Of a stretch of DNA of 44,248 bases, positions 1 to 8,150 are shown piece by piece. The notes under the pieces were generated by a model that saw nothing but the letters and a program-made list of their open reading frames with translations, searched no databases and had not been told where the DNA came from. How positions within the stretch are numbered: position 1 is the stretch's first letter; each line of letters begins with the position of its first letter. This DNA is from SAR86 cluster bacterium. GTDB taxonomy: Bacteria > Pseudomonadota > Gammaproteobacteria > Pseudomonadales > Pseudohongiellaceae. The stretch lies in the NCBI GenBank assembly GCA_002402175.1, contig NVVJ01000006.1, positions 1 to 44,248 on the forward strand, read 5' to 3'. The translations under genes were made by a program, and so were the position numbers.

Positions 1-384
1 AGAGACTTTGTTCACTACGCCAGCAGGGTCATCAATAAGATGGAGTATGTTGAGCGCCAACACAACATCGAAGGAAGCGGGGTCTGCTTTCAAATTCTGC
101 ACAGTAACTTGTTGAAACGTAACATTCTCAACACCAGCTTCGCTTGCACGGCGTCTTCCGATGTCCAACATACTATTTGAAATATCGGTCGCGAGGATAT
201 GCTTCACCGCAGGCGCATGATGGATCGAAGTGGTGCCCGTGCCACAACCTAACTCAAGAACTACAGATTCCGCATTGAAATACCTTTGCGTAGCTTCGAG
301 CTTTTCCTGATAGAGCGCCTCATTTCCTACTGACGATTTGGCGTATTTTTCTGCAGCCTTGTCCCAGAATTTTTCTGCATCCAT
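1..384 (-). CDS. Class I SAM-dependent methyltransferase, C-terminus cut by window edge
   Basis: Reading from an ATG at 384 toward position 1, the frame stays open to the window edge, so only the first 128 residues are present. They begin MDAEKFWDKAAEKYAKS and contain the SAM-binding motif I ELGCGTGTTS at about residues 43-52. An acidic residue after the second strand follows (ATDIS), then a motif IV-like stretch (FDVVLALNILH). This is the UbiE/Methyltransf_11 type of small cytosolic methyltransferase. The substrate cannot be told, because the acceptor-binding part is missing. It points the same way as the sensor/TetR pair, but a 125-base gap with a hairpin separates them, so I treat it as a separate unit. 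Confidence 0.85.
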   Translation of the reverse strand, partial: MDAEKFWDKAAEKYAKSSVGNEALYQEKLEATQRYFNAESVVLELGCGTGTTSIHHAPAVKHILATDISNSMLDIGRRRASEAGVENVTFQQVTVQNLKADPASFDVVLALNILHLIDDPAGVVNKVS

Positions 385-456
385 TGGTAGACTCTTTAAT
401 AATAAGTGGCAACTTTGGTGATCATCTCGTAGGAAAGGCGTAAAACTATAGGATTA

Positions 457-481
457 GTTACTCTGGAAGAAACAGGGTAAC
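457..481 (-). terminator. Possible hairpin terminator after the sensor gene
   Basis: A nine-base stem (GTTACTCTG pairing with CAGGGTAAC, one imperfect pair) with a seven-base loop lies just past the stop of the sensor gene at 510. There is no clean run of T on either strand, so termination is only suggested. Confidence 0.3.
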
Positions 482-509
482 GGAATCACCCTCTAACTTT
501 TCGTTCCTT

Positions 510-2108
510 CTAATTCATATCTTTATTACTTAAAGGGTTAAGTTCCGGATATAAACGAGGCAGACATTCCTGGCAAATCGTATGAGAAAATTCAAGGTGA
601 GACTTTCCTGCAAAGTAAGTTTCAACTGTCCGAAAATAACCATCATCATCTCTAATAGACTTGCAAGAAGCACATATCGGAAGTAATCCTTTGAGCTCCT
701 TAACCTCCCTCAGGGCTTTTTCCAGATCATCTATGTGCATCTGCACTGACGAAGCCATGAGATTGAAACGATCTGCTAGCACAGAAAATTCATCATCTGA
801 CACAATATCCACTCTGGCGCTGTAGTCTCCATCAACAATCTTCTTCGCAGCAGCCAGGAGTTGGCTCATAGGCCGCACTACACAGAGTCTCAACGCAGCA
901 TTGGATACAAACGCAATTAACATAAGTGTCAGGGCGAGCACCAACGCCGTGCTGACCGCAAGAGAATTTGCTGGCGCTGAAAATTCATCAATATCTATTT
1001 CAGCCAGCATACCCCAGTTCAATCCTTCAATATTCAGCGGCTTGTAACGAGACAATACTTCTACGCCACGATAGTCTTCGATAATGCCGGACCCGGCATG
1101 GCCTGCCGCTAGTTGTCTGCCAGCAACTGTATCGACTTCCTGTTGCAACATGCTCGAACTACTTGTAAATCGACTGGCAGTTCTCATTAGTAAGTCATCA
1201 CCAATAATATATGTTTCTCCACTTGTACCAAGACCTTGGTAATCGGCAATGACTTGATTCAACTGAGTTGCACTAAGTTGAAAAACAAGAACCCCGAGCC
1301 TGTTCGCGTTTTCAAATATTGGCGATGCTATGAAAGCTGAAGGCTCATGGTAACTGGGCTCATAATTGCTAAAATCTACAATAGAGAAACCCTGCCTGGG
1401 CTGAGTCATCGCCCGGTTATATGCATCACCAAGTCCAGATTCTGCATAAACACCCGCGTCCAGATTAGTTCCCAGGTCTAGCTCTTTACGAGTGGAGTAG
1501 ATCAAGTTTCCCTGCGTGTCCAAAAGCAGAACATCATGCAGCTCGAACGCGTTGAGGAAATAGTTAAACTCCGGATGGTAGATTTGGTGGCTAAGGTTAT
1601 ACGACGATTCAACACTACTAGAGAACATCTCATTCATTGTAGTCACTGAATTGGGATTATTGGCTATGTACAACCAATGCAGTAACCGACCTGACTCAGA
1701 GACAGGTAAATAGGACTCCGGACTTGCAGCCTGGTTCAAGCCACTTATGTGAGGCATTTCTTGCTTATAGTATTCAATTAGCTCCACATAAGAACTTGAA
1801 TCGAGTTCCATATTAATATCCACCTCATTGGGTAGATTTACAAATCCTGCGGAAAGAGCCTTGGTAGCATGTACTACTGTTTCGTTCTGAGCGAGATACC
1901 TGATTTGATTCTGATGAGCCGCGATATAATTTTCAACCAAAATAGCACGAGAATTTAAAACAGCCTCCAGATTTTCATTGCCCTGATCTAACATCGAATT
2001 GGTAATTAGTCGGTATGATAGCCATCCGCCTATGGATCCACCCAACAGAAAAAGAGCTATCGTAATTATGGTGAGTCGCGTGAATGTGTACTGAGCAAAT
2101 TTCATCAT
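510..2108 (-). CDS. Membrane sensor: Cache-type periplasmic domain, HAMP, C-terminal Cys/His motif
   Basis: The 532-residue protein has an N-terminal membrane segment (about 12-33), a large extracytoplasmic region resembling a double Cache ligand sensor, a second membrane segment near 385-405, and a HAMP linker (PMSQLLAAAKKIVDGDYSARV...). A short coiled stretch leads to a final domain with C479-x2-C482, the IRDDDGYF stretch, His509 and C512-x2-C515. That tail (PICASCK...IRDD.GY...FSH.IC.ECL) is a recurring C-terminal module of bacterial sensors and response regulators. It could bind a metal. I see no kinase, GGDEF or methyl-accepting domain, so the output is unknown. It lies 39 bases downstream of the TetR gene in the same direction, with a GGAGCAGGA ribosome site before the ATG. 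Confidence 0.85.
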   Translation of the reverse strand: MMKFAQYTFTRLTIITIALFLLGGSIGGWLSYRLITNSMLDQGNENLEAVLNSRAILVENYIAAHQNQIRYLAQNETVVHATKALSAGFVNLPNEVDINMELDSSSYVELIEYYKQEMPHISGLNQAASPESYLPVSESGRLLHWLYIANNPNSVTTMNEMFSSSVESSYNLSHQIYHPEFNYFLNAFELHDVLLLDTQGNLIYSTRKELDLGTNLDAGVYAESGLGDAYNRAMTQPRQGFSIVDFSNYEPSYHEPSAFIASPIFENANRLGVLVFQLSATQLNQVIADYQGLGTSGETYIIGDDLLMRTASRFTSSSSMLQQEVDTVAGRQLAAGHAGSGIIEDYRGVEVLSRYKPLNIEGLNWGMLAEIDIDEFSAPANSLAVSTALVLALTLMLIAFVSNAALRLCVVRPMSQLLAAAKKIVDGDYSARVDIVSDDEFSVLADRFNLMASSVQMHIDDLEKALREVKELKGLLPICASCKSIRDDDGYFRTVETYFAGKSHLEFSHTICQECLPRLYPELNPLSNKDMN

Positions 2109-2147
2109 TCCTGCTCCATGTTGGGAAGTTTTTGAACTATTAATTCT

Positions 2148-2774
2148 TTAATCGAGTTTTTGGGATTCGATTCCTTGTTCCAGGCCGCCGAAAATAACTT
2201 CCACCAACCAATCAGCATGCTGCTCGCAAAGTCCAGGAACATTAAAGTCAACGGAATAAATGGATTCGGACACTGACTGCGTGGAAAAAAAATTAGTCAC
2301 TGTGCCAAAAATGAATGCGCCTAGAAACTCGTGCCGGCACGGCCTAATTTGACCCTGAGCTTCAGCTTCCTTTGCAACACTTGAGATAACCTCGTATGCC
2401 GGCAACAGGTGATGTTCAATGAGGTAGCGGGATTGCCCAGTATCAGATCCCTGCTCCTGACGCAGAATGTCAATGTGACGTGGATGCCGGAACGAAAAGC
2501 GGTTGAGCGTACGCACCAAAAGTTTCAACACGTTGATGGGGGACATATCTGTGCTAGCGTCACGCACTGTATCAAAGGCGATGTGCAGCTCAACGAGGCC
2601 GAAGTCAACTGCCGCCTGCCAGAGCTTTTCCTTCGATTTAAAATGGTAGTACAGCAAGGGCTGTTTGGTTGCAGCTGCTTTTGCTATCTCTAATGTTGAG
2701 GCTCCAGCGAACCCTCTGAGAGCAAATTCAGATACTGCGGCGTCGAGAATGTCTTTCTTGGTACTCGAGGTCAA
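2148..2774 (-). CDS. TetR/AcrR family transcriptional regulator
   Basis: The 208-residue protein has the N-terminal helix-turn-helix of TetR regulators (DILDAAVSEFALRGFAGASTLEIAKAA...QPLLYYHFKSKEKLW, about residues 9-50). A divergent all-helical ligand-binding domain follows. The only start that fits is TTG at 2774, because an in-frame stop lies four codons upstream. No clear ribosome site is visible, and a perfect dyad begins only seven bases upstream of the start, so the message may have a very short leader. It probably represses itself and the co-directional sensor gene. The ligand is unknown. Confidence 0.9.
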   Translation of the reverse strand: MTSSTKKDILDAAVSEFALRGFAGASTLEIAKAAATKQPLLYYHFKSKEKLWQAAVDFGLVELHIAFDTVRDASTDMSPINVLKLLVRTLNRFSFRHPRHIDILRQEQGSDTGQSRYLIEHHLLPAYEVISSVAKEAEAQGQIRPCRHEFLGAFIFGTVTNFFSTQSVSESIYSVDFNVPGLCEQHADWLVEVIFGGLEQGIESQKLD

Positions 2775-2780
2775 AATAGT

Positions 2781-2800
2781 ATTTTATAGCTCTATAAAAT
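2781..2800. promoter_or_regulatory. Perfect inverted repeat, likely TetR operator
   Basis: ATTTTATAG-CT-CTATAAAAT has nine-base arms that match perfectly around two bases. It lies immediately upstream of the TetR start at 2774, the usual place for an autorepressor site. Assignment to this regulator is by position. Confidence 0.65.
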
Positions 2801-3396
2801 TAATTGATAATATTATAAACTATTTATTCTGACAATCAACAGGCAGGCCATTCGCCACTCTTAGGCCTATTTAGGCCAAGGCCCCTCTATACTCTACTAC
2901 TTCATTGCGCTGTCTAATATCTGTTAATGAATATTCGCTAACCCATAACAGGGTCTTCACGTTTAAAGAACAAATCCTTTTCCTTATAAATTACAATAAT
3001 ACAAACTATCAGCAACAATACGGTCTGAATAACTTTGCTGTCTGGGTGCGTGGCAAAAATTTCATTGAAAAAATTGGCGCCCCCAGGTGATGGTCACTCT
3101 AATAAGTTATCTTGCTTCGCTGCCTAAAGAAACTGCCCAATTGGCATCGAGCCTGCCGAGCGCTATTTGCGTTATCCCGAACTAAGTAATTTGTATGCGA
3201 TGAAGCTCAAAGATGGAAATGCTTATGCATCTAGCCTCTTGTTTTTTTGTGATGCACTCGTAGCTCATACCAGCGGGGAAGATATTCAGCAAGTTTATGA
3301 GAAAAGCCTCGGTCTTATTTTAAGGCATATAAGATAAAACCCTGCCGAGAATATTTTTGAATAAACGGTCATCTGAGAAACATATTATCAGAAACT
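2801..3396. other. Gene-poor stretch of about 600 bases
   Basis: This AT-rich region between the TetR gene and the end of the permease-hydrolase gene has no complete gene I can support. The 61-codon frame at 2905-3090 has a composition and sequence unlike a real protein. Protein-like fragments in two frames at 3090-3337 are listed separately. Confidence 0.6.
3090..3337 (+). pseudogene. Possible relic of an unrecognised gene
   Basis: A short frame from ATG 3090 (MVTLISYLASLPKETAQLAS, stop at 3185) overlaps a second frame open from 3128 to a TAA at 3335-3337. The second frame contains IEPAERYLRYPELSNLYAMK and then ASSLLFFCDALVAHTSGEDI. Both read like real protein, and together they suggest one small gene broken by a frameshift, or the decayed end of a longer one. 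I do not recognise the family. Chance open frames remain possible in about 250 bases. Confidence 0.25.
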
Positions 3397-6009
3397 CTAC
3401 TGTAGCGTCTGATCAGTTAGCTGTTTTATAAACTCATCAATTGCTGTCAAGACTTCCTGTTCATGGGAAAGGAAAACCCAATGATAACCGTCTTCAAGTA
3501 TAAGAACTTCGGAGTCGGGAATCTCGGTATCGAATAACTCGATAGCCGCTACTTTGCCCCGCTCTATTTGATAGAGCTCCTGTACTGCTTGCTGAATCAC
3601 CGGATCATTTTCGTCATACCAGGACTCCATCATGAATTCAGGTGAACCTGCTAAGGCATAGACTCCAAGCGCTGGCACCGCAATATTCTTATAGTCTGGT
3701 GCTTGCAGACCCATCATGACTGCATCCAGATATAAAGAATTGTGCTTTATCTGGCCGGAGGTCAAATCATAGCTGGCAATGATTTCACCTTCCGGGATAT
3801 TGCGCGGCCGGCCACGACGTTCAGCGTATTGCTGCATAGCCTGGTAAGAGGTTCCCTCCTGGGGCCGCATCGGCAAACTCCCTGGCAGCAACAGATTCAG
3901 GTCGCGGTATTTTTTGTTGGCGGGAAGGGTTCGGTCATAGGCCGCATCCAGATAAACCAAGCCACTAAACCGATCAGGAAAATTCGCGCCGAGATAGCTG
4001 AGTTCTTCGCCGGCAATGGACATGCCTACCAATATAGGAGATTCAATTTCCAATGTATCTAACACTTCGAGAACATCCTGGCTCAGTCGTGCAATATCAT
4101 AACCATGATCTGGCGTGCTTGAAGCGCCGGCTCCCCGGCGCGTCATTCCAACTACGTTATACTTTTCTGCCAACTTAGGTGCTACTTCATCAAAGGAATG
4201 CACAGTGGCACCAAGACCAGGCAGGAGAAATATATTTGGCGCGTCCTTGGTTTCGCCATTACGCCAGTCCAGAACTTCGACACGAACACCACGATCAACA
4301 GCAACCGAGCTTACCTCGTGAGGGGATTTGTCACTCCAGTTAGAGCGTTCAATCGCTGCAAACTGCTCGTCACCCGGAAGCGAGCAAATGTCGAGGGATT
4401 CACCTAGCATGCCTTCGGACGTAATTTCTTTGTGCACTATTCTTTCGACATTGTACGCAATCAACATCACCGATGTACTATCAACCAAGTCTGGTGATTC
4501 AAGAGTAAGTTTGCTTTGCGTACGACCAAACACTTCTAACCAATCCGCTGTGAAGTTAGACCAATTTGCGCTATCCACTCGACTGTCGTCCAAACCAATT
4601 AACTGCGCCGACATCAACTCTGGACGCGTTCCTGCCTTCACACATTCCACTTCTATAGAGTTAGCATTCTCATCAATTTCTGCCTTACAACTTCCGAGTT
4701 CCGGAAAGTCGTAACGATTGCCATCGGTTTTCAACTCATAAGGCTTGGGAGACAATATTGCCATATCGTATTCTATTGTCAGCCGAGTGCTGGAATCATT
4801 GGCAAGGACATTCACCAACTCTGGAGGAATGAGCCAGTAATCGGTTTGTGTCGAATCCATTGGAGCATATCGATTGACTGCCGTTGGCGAACGTCTCAGT
4901 ATCACATCTTCATTCAGAGAATCCGCTGAGTAACGGGCTTTGCTATACAGGTGATCGATGCGCCAATCTATAGGTAGCTCACTGTTTCTGGTAATAGATT
5001 GATGCCAACTAACAAGGCTATTTCTGGCTCTCACTGTCGTGGCAAACGTGAGCCCACCCGCGTCAGACATATTTCGTAACTTATCGAACCAGAACGCTTG
5101 TGCAAGGACCAAATCATTCTGACCAGAGTTTGCATTGTTGCCACCGATAGCGGCAGGAAAACAAGCTTGTGTAAATTTCAGTACCAACGCGTCTTCCAGA
5201 GACTCATCTTTGCCGTTATACATGAACTCATGCAGTGCGATTGCTTTATTCCAATTGTATAGCGAAGAAGGCGGAAATACCGTAAAGAAGAATATAGCTA
5301 TGCTGGCGCAGAACACAAAATATGCACGCCGCACATCACGCCGACAATAGAAGAACCAATAAATCAGCAACGATCCCGAAATCCCCGCCGCTAACATAGG
5401 CATCGATTGCACCCAGCCCATGCCAGTAAATTCGGCGCTGCCTAGATTAATACCTATCTTTTCCAGCAGCGGCCGAGTTGCACTCCAGGCAGGTATTAAA
5501 AAAACGAATAAGACTAGCATGACGAGAAAAATTGCTTTTCGAAGGCTGGGTGTTAACAAAGCAATAGCAAAGAAAAGTGGAATCGGCAAAACCCCGGGGA
5601 GTTTCTCTATACCCAGGGCATAGCTCATCGACAAGCCAAAATCATAGCCGCTACTAAGGTTGATTAGAAAACGTGACAGAACCACCGGGATACATATGGT
5701 GAGCATCAGAAACAATAACTTTGCCAGCAACCAATCTCGACGCGCAATTGGCCGTGTTAACCAATCGTGATTCAGGCTAGCAGCCGGGTCTTGCTGCAAC
5801 ACCGAAACCATTAATAAAGTGCCAAGGAAATAGCCAATCCAGTAAAAGTTAGCCTGCAGGGTCGCCCAGAAATCTGCATCTCCCTCGTAGTTCGTCACGG
5901 CGATAATTGATTGAAGCAAAAAAGCCACAATGGTAATTATCACCAACGGTAATAATTCGAGGACATCTTTCTTCACGATGGCCGAAATAGCTCGCAAATG
6001 AATATTCAC
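3397..6009 (-). CDS. ABC-2 type permease fused to an alpha/beta hydrolase
   Basis: The 870-residue protein begins with an ABC-2 permease-like membrane region: hydrophobic segments near residues 18-40 and 50-70, a cytosolic loop with PIARRDWLLAK, then further segments to about 250. An extracytoplasmic beta-rich region follows (about 260-570). From about residue 592 comes an alpha/beta hydrolase: oxyanion-loop segment LLPGLG, nucleophile elbow G-M-S664-I-A-G, and C-terminal GYH843WVF supplying the catalytic His. The gene starts with GTG overlapping the TGA of the upstream ATPase gene (GTGA), so the two are translationally coupled. The permease would work with that ATPase, and topology puts the hydrolase outside the cytoplasm if the last membrane segment exits. 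Transport substrate and ester substrate are unknown. The fusion is continuous, with no sign of a frameshift. Confidence 0.85.
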   Translation of the reverse strand: MNIHLRAISAIVKKDVLELLPLVIITIVAFLLQSIIAVTNYEGDADFWATLQANFYWIGYFLGTLLMVSVLQQDPAASLNHDWLTRPIARRDWLLAKLLFLMLTICIPVVLSRFLINLSSGYDFGLSMSYALGIEKLPGVLPIPLFFAIALLTPSLRKAIFLVMLVLFVFLIPAWSATRPLLEKIGINLGSAEFTGMGWVQSMPMLAAGISGSLLIYWFFYCRRDVRRAYFVFCASIAIFFFTVFPPSSLYNWNKAIALHEFMYNGKDESLEDALVLKFTQACFPAAIGGNNANSGQNDLVLAQAFWFDKLRNMSDAGGLTFATTVRARNSLVSWHQSITRNSELPIDWRIDHLYSKARYSADSLNEDVILRRSPTAVNRYAPMDSTQTDYWLIPPELVNVLANDSSTRLTIEYDMAILSPKPYELKTDGNRYDFPELGSCKAEIDENANSIEVECVKAGTRPELMSAQLIGLDDSRVDSANWSNFTADWLEVFGRTQSKLTLESPDLVDSTSVMLIAYNVERIVHKEITSEGMLGESLDICSLPGDEQFAAIERSNWSDKSPHEVSSVAVDRGVRVEVLDWRNGETKDAPNIFLLPGLGATVHSFDEVAPKLAEKYNVVGMTRRGAGASSTPDHGYDIARLSQDVLEVLDTLEIESPILVGMSIAGEELSYLGANFPDRFSGLVYLDAAYDRTLPANKKYRDLNLLLPGSLPMRPQEGTSYQAMQQYAERRGRPRNIPEGEIIASYDLTSGQIKHNSLYLDAVMMGLQAPDYKNIAVPALGVYALAGSPEFMMESWYDENDPVIQQAVQELYQIERGKVAAIELFDTEIPDSEVLILEDGYHWVFLSHEQEVLTAIDEFIKQLTDQTLQ

Positions 6010-6914
6010 GCTGCTTTCCTCAATCTCGCATCCCTCGATGATTTGATCATGGCCTTACTTATCTCGCGCAAGCTCATGGGTTCTTCATCGAATTGGATAG
6101 CGCCAAAAATCTGGCTTAACTTTTGATACATAGCGTCGTGGTTCTGATAATCGGACTCAATCAGGCTTAATGAATGACCATTGATCTCGGGCGCCAACCA
6201 GCTATCGGGATAGTTATCCGGAAGCTCTTTCTGTGAAGATAAGATCACGTGTACTTCCCTAAACCGTGAACGCAAAGATTCTATAGACTCCTGAAAATGA
6301 AGAACGCCTTGATCCATGAAGGCGATATGACTGGTGAAATTTTCAATTTCTGCCAGCTCATGGGAAGAGATAAGAATTGTGGTTTCGTCGGCTTGCTCTA
6401 ACAAACCTTCTACGACCTCGTCACGGATTAGAGTGTCCATACCACTGAGCGGCTCATCCAGAATCAATAATTTTGGACGAAAGGCGAGGCCAGCCACCAG
6501 CACCGCTTTCATGCGCATACCATGGGAAAGTTTGCTCAGACTCCTGTCGGGAGGCAAATCCATTCTGCGACGTAAATCTTTTTCCAGTCCTCGATCCCAG
6601 CTAGGATACAGCGCCCGCAGGTAATTGAAATACTGTTCGATTGTAAGTCGTTCTGGCAGCATCTGATTCTCTGATACATAACCAATTTGAGTAAAGTCCT
6701 GTGGTGACAATCGCCTCGAATCGGTTCCTAGAACTGTAACCGTTCCAGAAGTCGGCTGAATGATGTTAACGAGTGTGCGCAGGGTGGTAGTTTTACCGGC
6801 GCCGTTGGTGCCAACTAATGCGAACGCCGAGCCTTCTGGTACTTGCAAGTTGAGGTCTTGCAATACCTGCACGCGACCATAACGTTTGTTAAGGTTTTGC
6901 GTGTTAACTATCAC
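6006..6914 (-). CDS. ABC transporter ATP-binding protein (YtrB-like)
   Basis: A 302-residue ATPase. Walker A is GTNGAGKTT near residue 36-44, the signature loop is LSHGMRMKAVLVAGLA, Walker B is LLILDEPLSGMD, and the H-loop His is in ISSHELAEIE. The C-terminal extension (about 220-302) is typical of drug- or peptide-export ATPases of the CcmA/YtrB type. GTG 6914 overlaps the end of the GntR gene by 11 bases, and the stop overlaps the permease start by 4. The three genes therefore form one tight operon. It should energise the permease half of the next gene. Confidence 0.93.
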   Translation of the reverse strand: MIVNTQNLNKRYGRVQVLQDLNLQVPEGSAFALVGTNGAGKTTTLRTLVNIIQPTSGTVTVLGTDSRRLSPQDFTQIGYVSENQMLPERLTIEQYFNYLRALYPSWDRGLEKDLRRRMDLPPDRSLSKLSHGMRMKAVLVAGLAFRPKLLILDEPLSGMDTLIRDEVVEGLLEQADETTILISSHELAEIENFTSHIAFMDQGVLHFQESIESLRSRFREVHVILSSQKELPDNYPDSWLAPEINGHSLSLIESDYQNHDAMYQKLSQIFGAIQFDEEPMSLREISKAMIKSSRDARLRKAA

Positions 6915-7308
6915 CGGAAACCACCTTTAGTTGATCAAGGCTTTTCCAGTGTCTCTCAACCGAATCTGTTACTTCTTTAAGTGAAGCCCCCACTCTTCTC
7001 GCCTCTACTACCAGCTCCTCAACCTCCTGACTTAATAGCTTTTGGCGATCACCGCTTCTCGCCTTTGGTGGTATTGCGACTACAGTACCTTTGCCGGGAC
7101 TAGCAATAATCCAGCGTTCCTGGATTAGATGCTGCACCACTTTGTGGGCTGTATTGGGGTGAATCTTCAAGTCCAAAGCGAGGCGACGAACCGAAGGAAA
7201 CGGATCTCCGGGCTTGAGAGCCCCGCCTAATATGGCCTTAGTAGCCGAAAAAACTACCTGATCGAAGATTGACTGGCTGGAGTTGAGCTTAATTTTGAAT
7301 GGTGTCAT
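6904..7308 (-). CDS. GntR family regulator, short YtrA/YhcF type
   Basis: At 134 residues this is the short GntR class. It has a winged helix at about 11-78 (SIFDQVVFSATKAILGGALK, then PSVRRLALDLKIHPNTAHKVVQ) and only a short helical tail instead of a large effector domain. This class normally sits first in ABC transporter operons and represses them, which matches the position here. A perfect dyad lies 5 bases upstream of the ATG at 7308, so self-repression is likely. The inducer is not visible from sequence. Confidence 0.93.
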   Translation of the reverse strand: MTPFKIKLNSSQSIFDQVVFSATKAILGGALKPGDPFPSVRRLALDLKIHPNTAHKVVQHLIQERWIIASPGKGTVVAIPPKARSGDRQKLLSQEVEELVVEARRVGASLKEVTDSVERHWKSLDQLKVVSGDS

Positions 7309-7313
7309 ATGTG

Positions 7314-7326
7314 TAGTGTGACACTA
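7314..7326. promoter_or_regulatory. Perfect dyad at the GntR operon start, likely operator
   Basis: TAGTGT-G-ACACTA is a perfect inverted repeat around one base, ending five bases upstream of the ATG at 7308. A minus-strand TTGACA hexamer lies at 7337-7342, so a bound repressor would cover the region between the -35 and the start. I see no good -10 hexamer and no ribosome site, so the promoter itself is uncertain. Confidence 0.55.
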
Positions 7327-7382
7327 AGAACAGGCATGTCAAGTCAAAATTGTAATCATGGGGTCAGATTACTTGATTCTTC

Positions 7383-8006
7383 TTATATAATTCTGGGTGT
7401 GATTTCCAAAGTAAGAAACTGACCATCGCCTGTTGCAGATTTAATTAAAGCGGCTTCCCCATCTGGCGTTTGCAAGATTGGCCTTCCAACACGGATGTAT
7501 TCTTCCCCTTGAAGCCTCATAAGGATGACTTCCAATCTGACATCTCCATTGCCGGCAATAGTTGGTGTTATAGTTATTCGGTGATCACCTGTGATCTGAA
7601 CCTGTACTTCCTCTCCCTCTTCACTTGTCACGCTAGCCCTAGTCTCGTTCTCTTCACCACTTGTGGCTTCAATATCCAGCTGTATCTGATCTGCTGTAAT
7701 CGATTGGCCCATCAAAAATAGTAACAGAGCAACAATAGAGGAGAGTGCCAACGAAATTCTTCGCAATAATACGTGTTTGACCTTGCTCGATTGAACTGGC
7801 AATTCATCGTGAAGAGCGAAATCAGAAACAGCTAAGTCTAGAACCGCCGCTATTGCTTGTGCAGACTCGTAAGAAGCGAATCCAGTTTTTTCAATCCGTT
7901 GCACAGTCCTACGACCAAGACCAGCTACGTGCGCCAAATGCTCCTGGCTCCAGGCTCTGTCTTTACGAAGTGTGCGTATCTTTTCCGCGTTAATGCGCAA
8001 GTCCAT
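7383..8006 (-). CDS. Membrane-anchored XRE-family regulator
   Basis: The 207-residue protein opens with an XRE helix-turn-helix (about residues 5-62: KIRTLRKDRAWSQEHLAHVAG, then TVQRIEKTGFASYESAQAIA). A basic stretch and a single membrane segment follow near 80-100 (ISLALSSIVALLLFLMG), then about 100 residues predicted outside the membrane. It therefore looks like a one-component transmembrane regulator in which an outer domain controls a cytosolic DNA-binding head. The outer domain shows no family I recognise. It stands alone between two operons. A GAGG ribosome site precedes the ATG by nine bases. Confidence 0.8.
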   Translation of the reverse strand: MDLRINAEKIRTLRKDRAWSQEHLAHVAGLGRRTVQRIEKTGFASYESAQAIAAVLDLAVSDFALHDELPVQSSKVKHVLLRRISLALSSIVALLLFLMGQSITADQIQLDIEATSGEENETRASVTSEEGEEVQVQITGDHRITITPTIAGNGDVRLEVILMRLQGEEYIRVGRPILQTPDGEAALIKSATGDGQFLTLEITPRII

Positions 8007-8150
8007 TTTGGGAAACCTCTTGATTGAGTTTACGAAAGTTAACCGAGCTCAAGAATATCGGTTCCAATGGTTTTATGCTGCGCCACTTAAGCGCCAAAGA
8101 TGCTTTTTCTCCAAGTCACCACTGGCGGTTCATCTTCTGCTCCCATCAGG

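Noticed and set aside
2905..3090. 61-codon frame in the gene-poor stretch
   Set aside because: No ribosome site, low-complexity N/Y-rich sequence and no family likeness.
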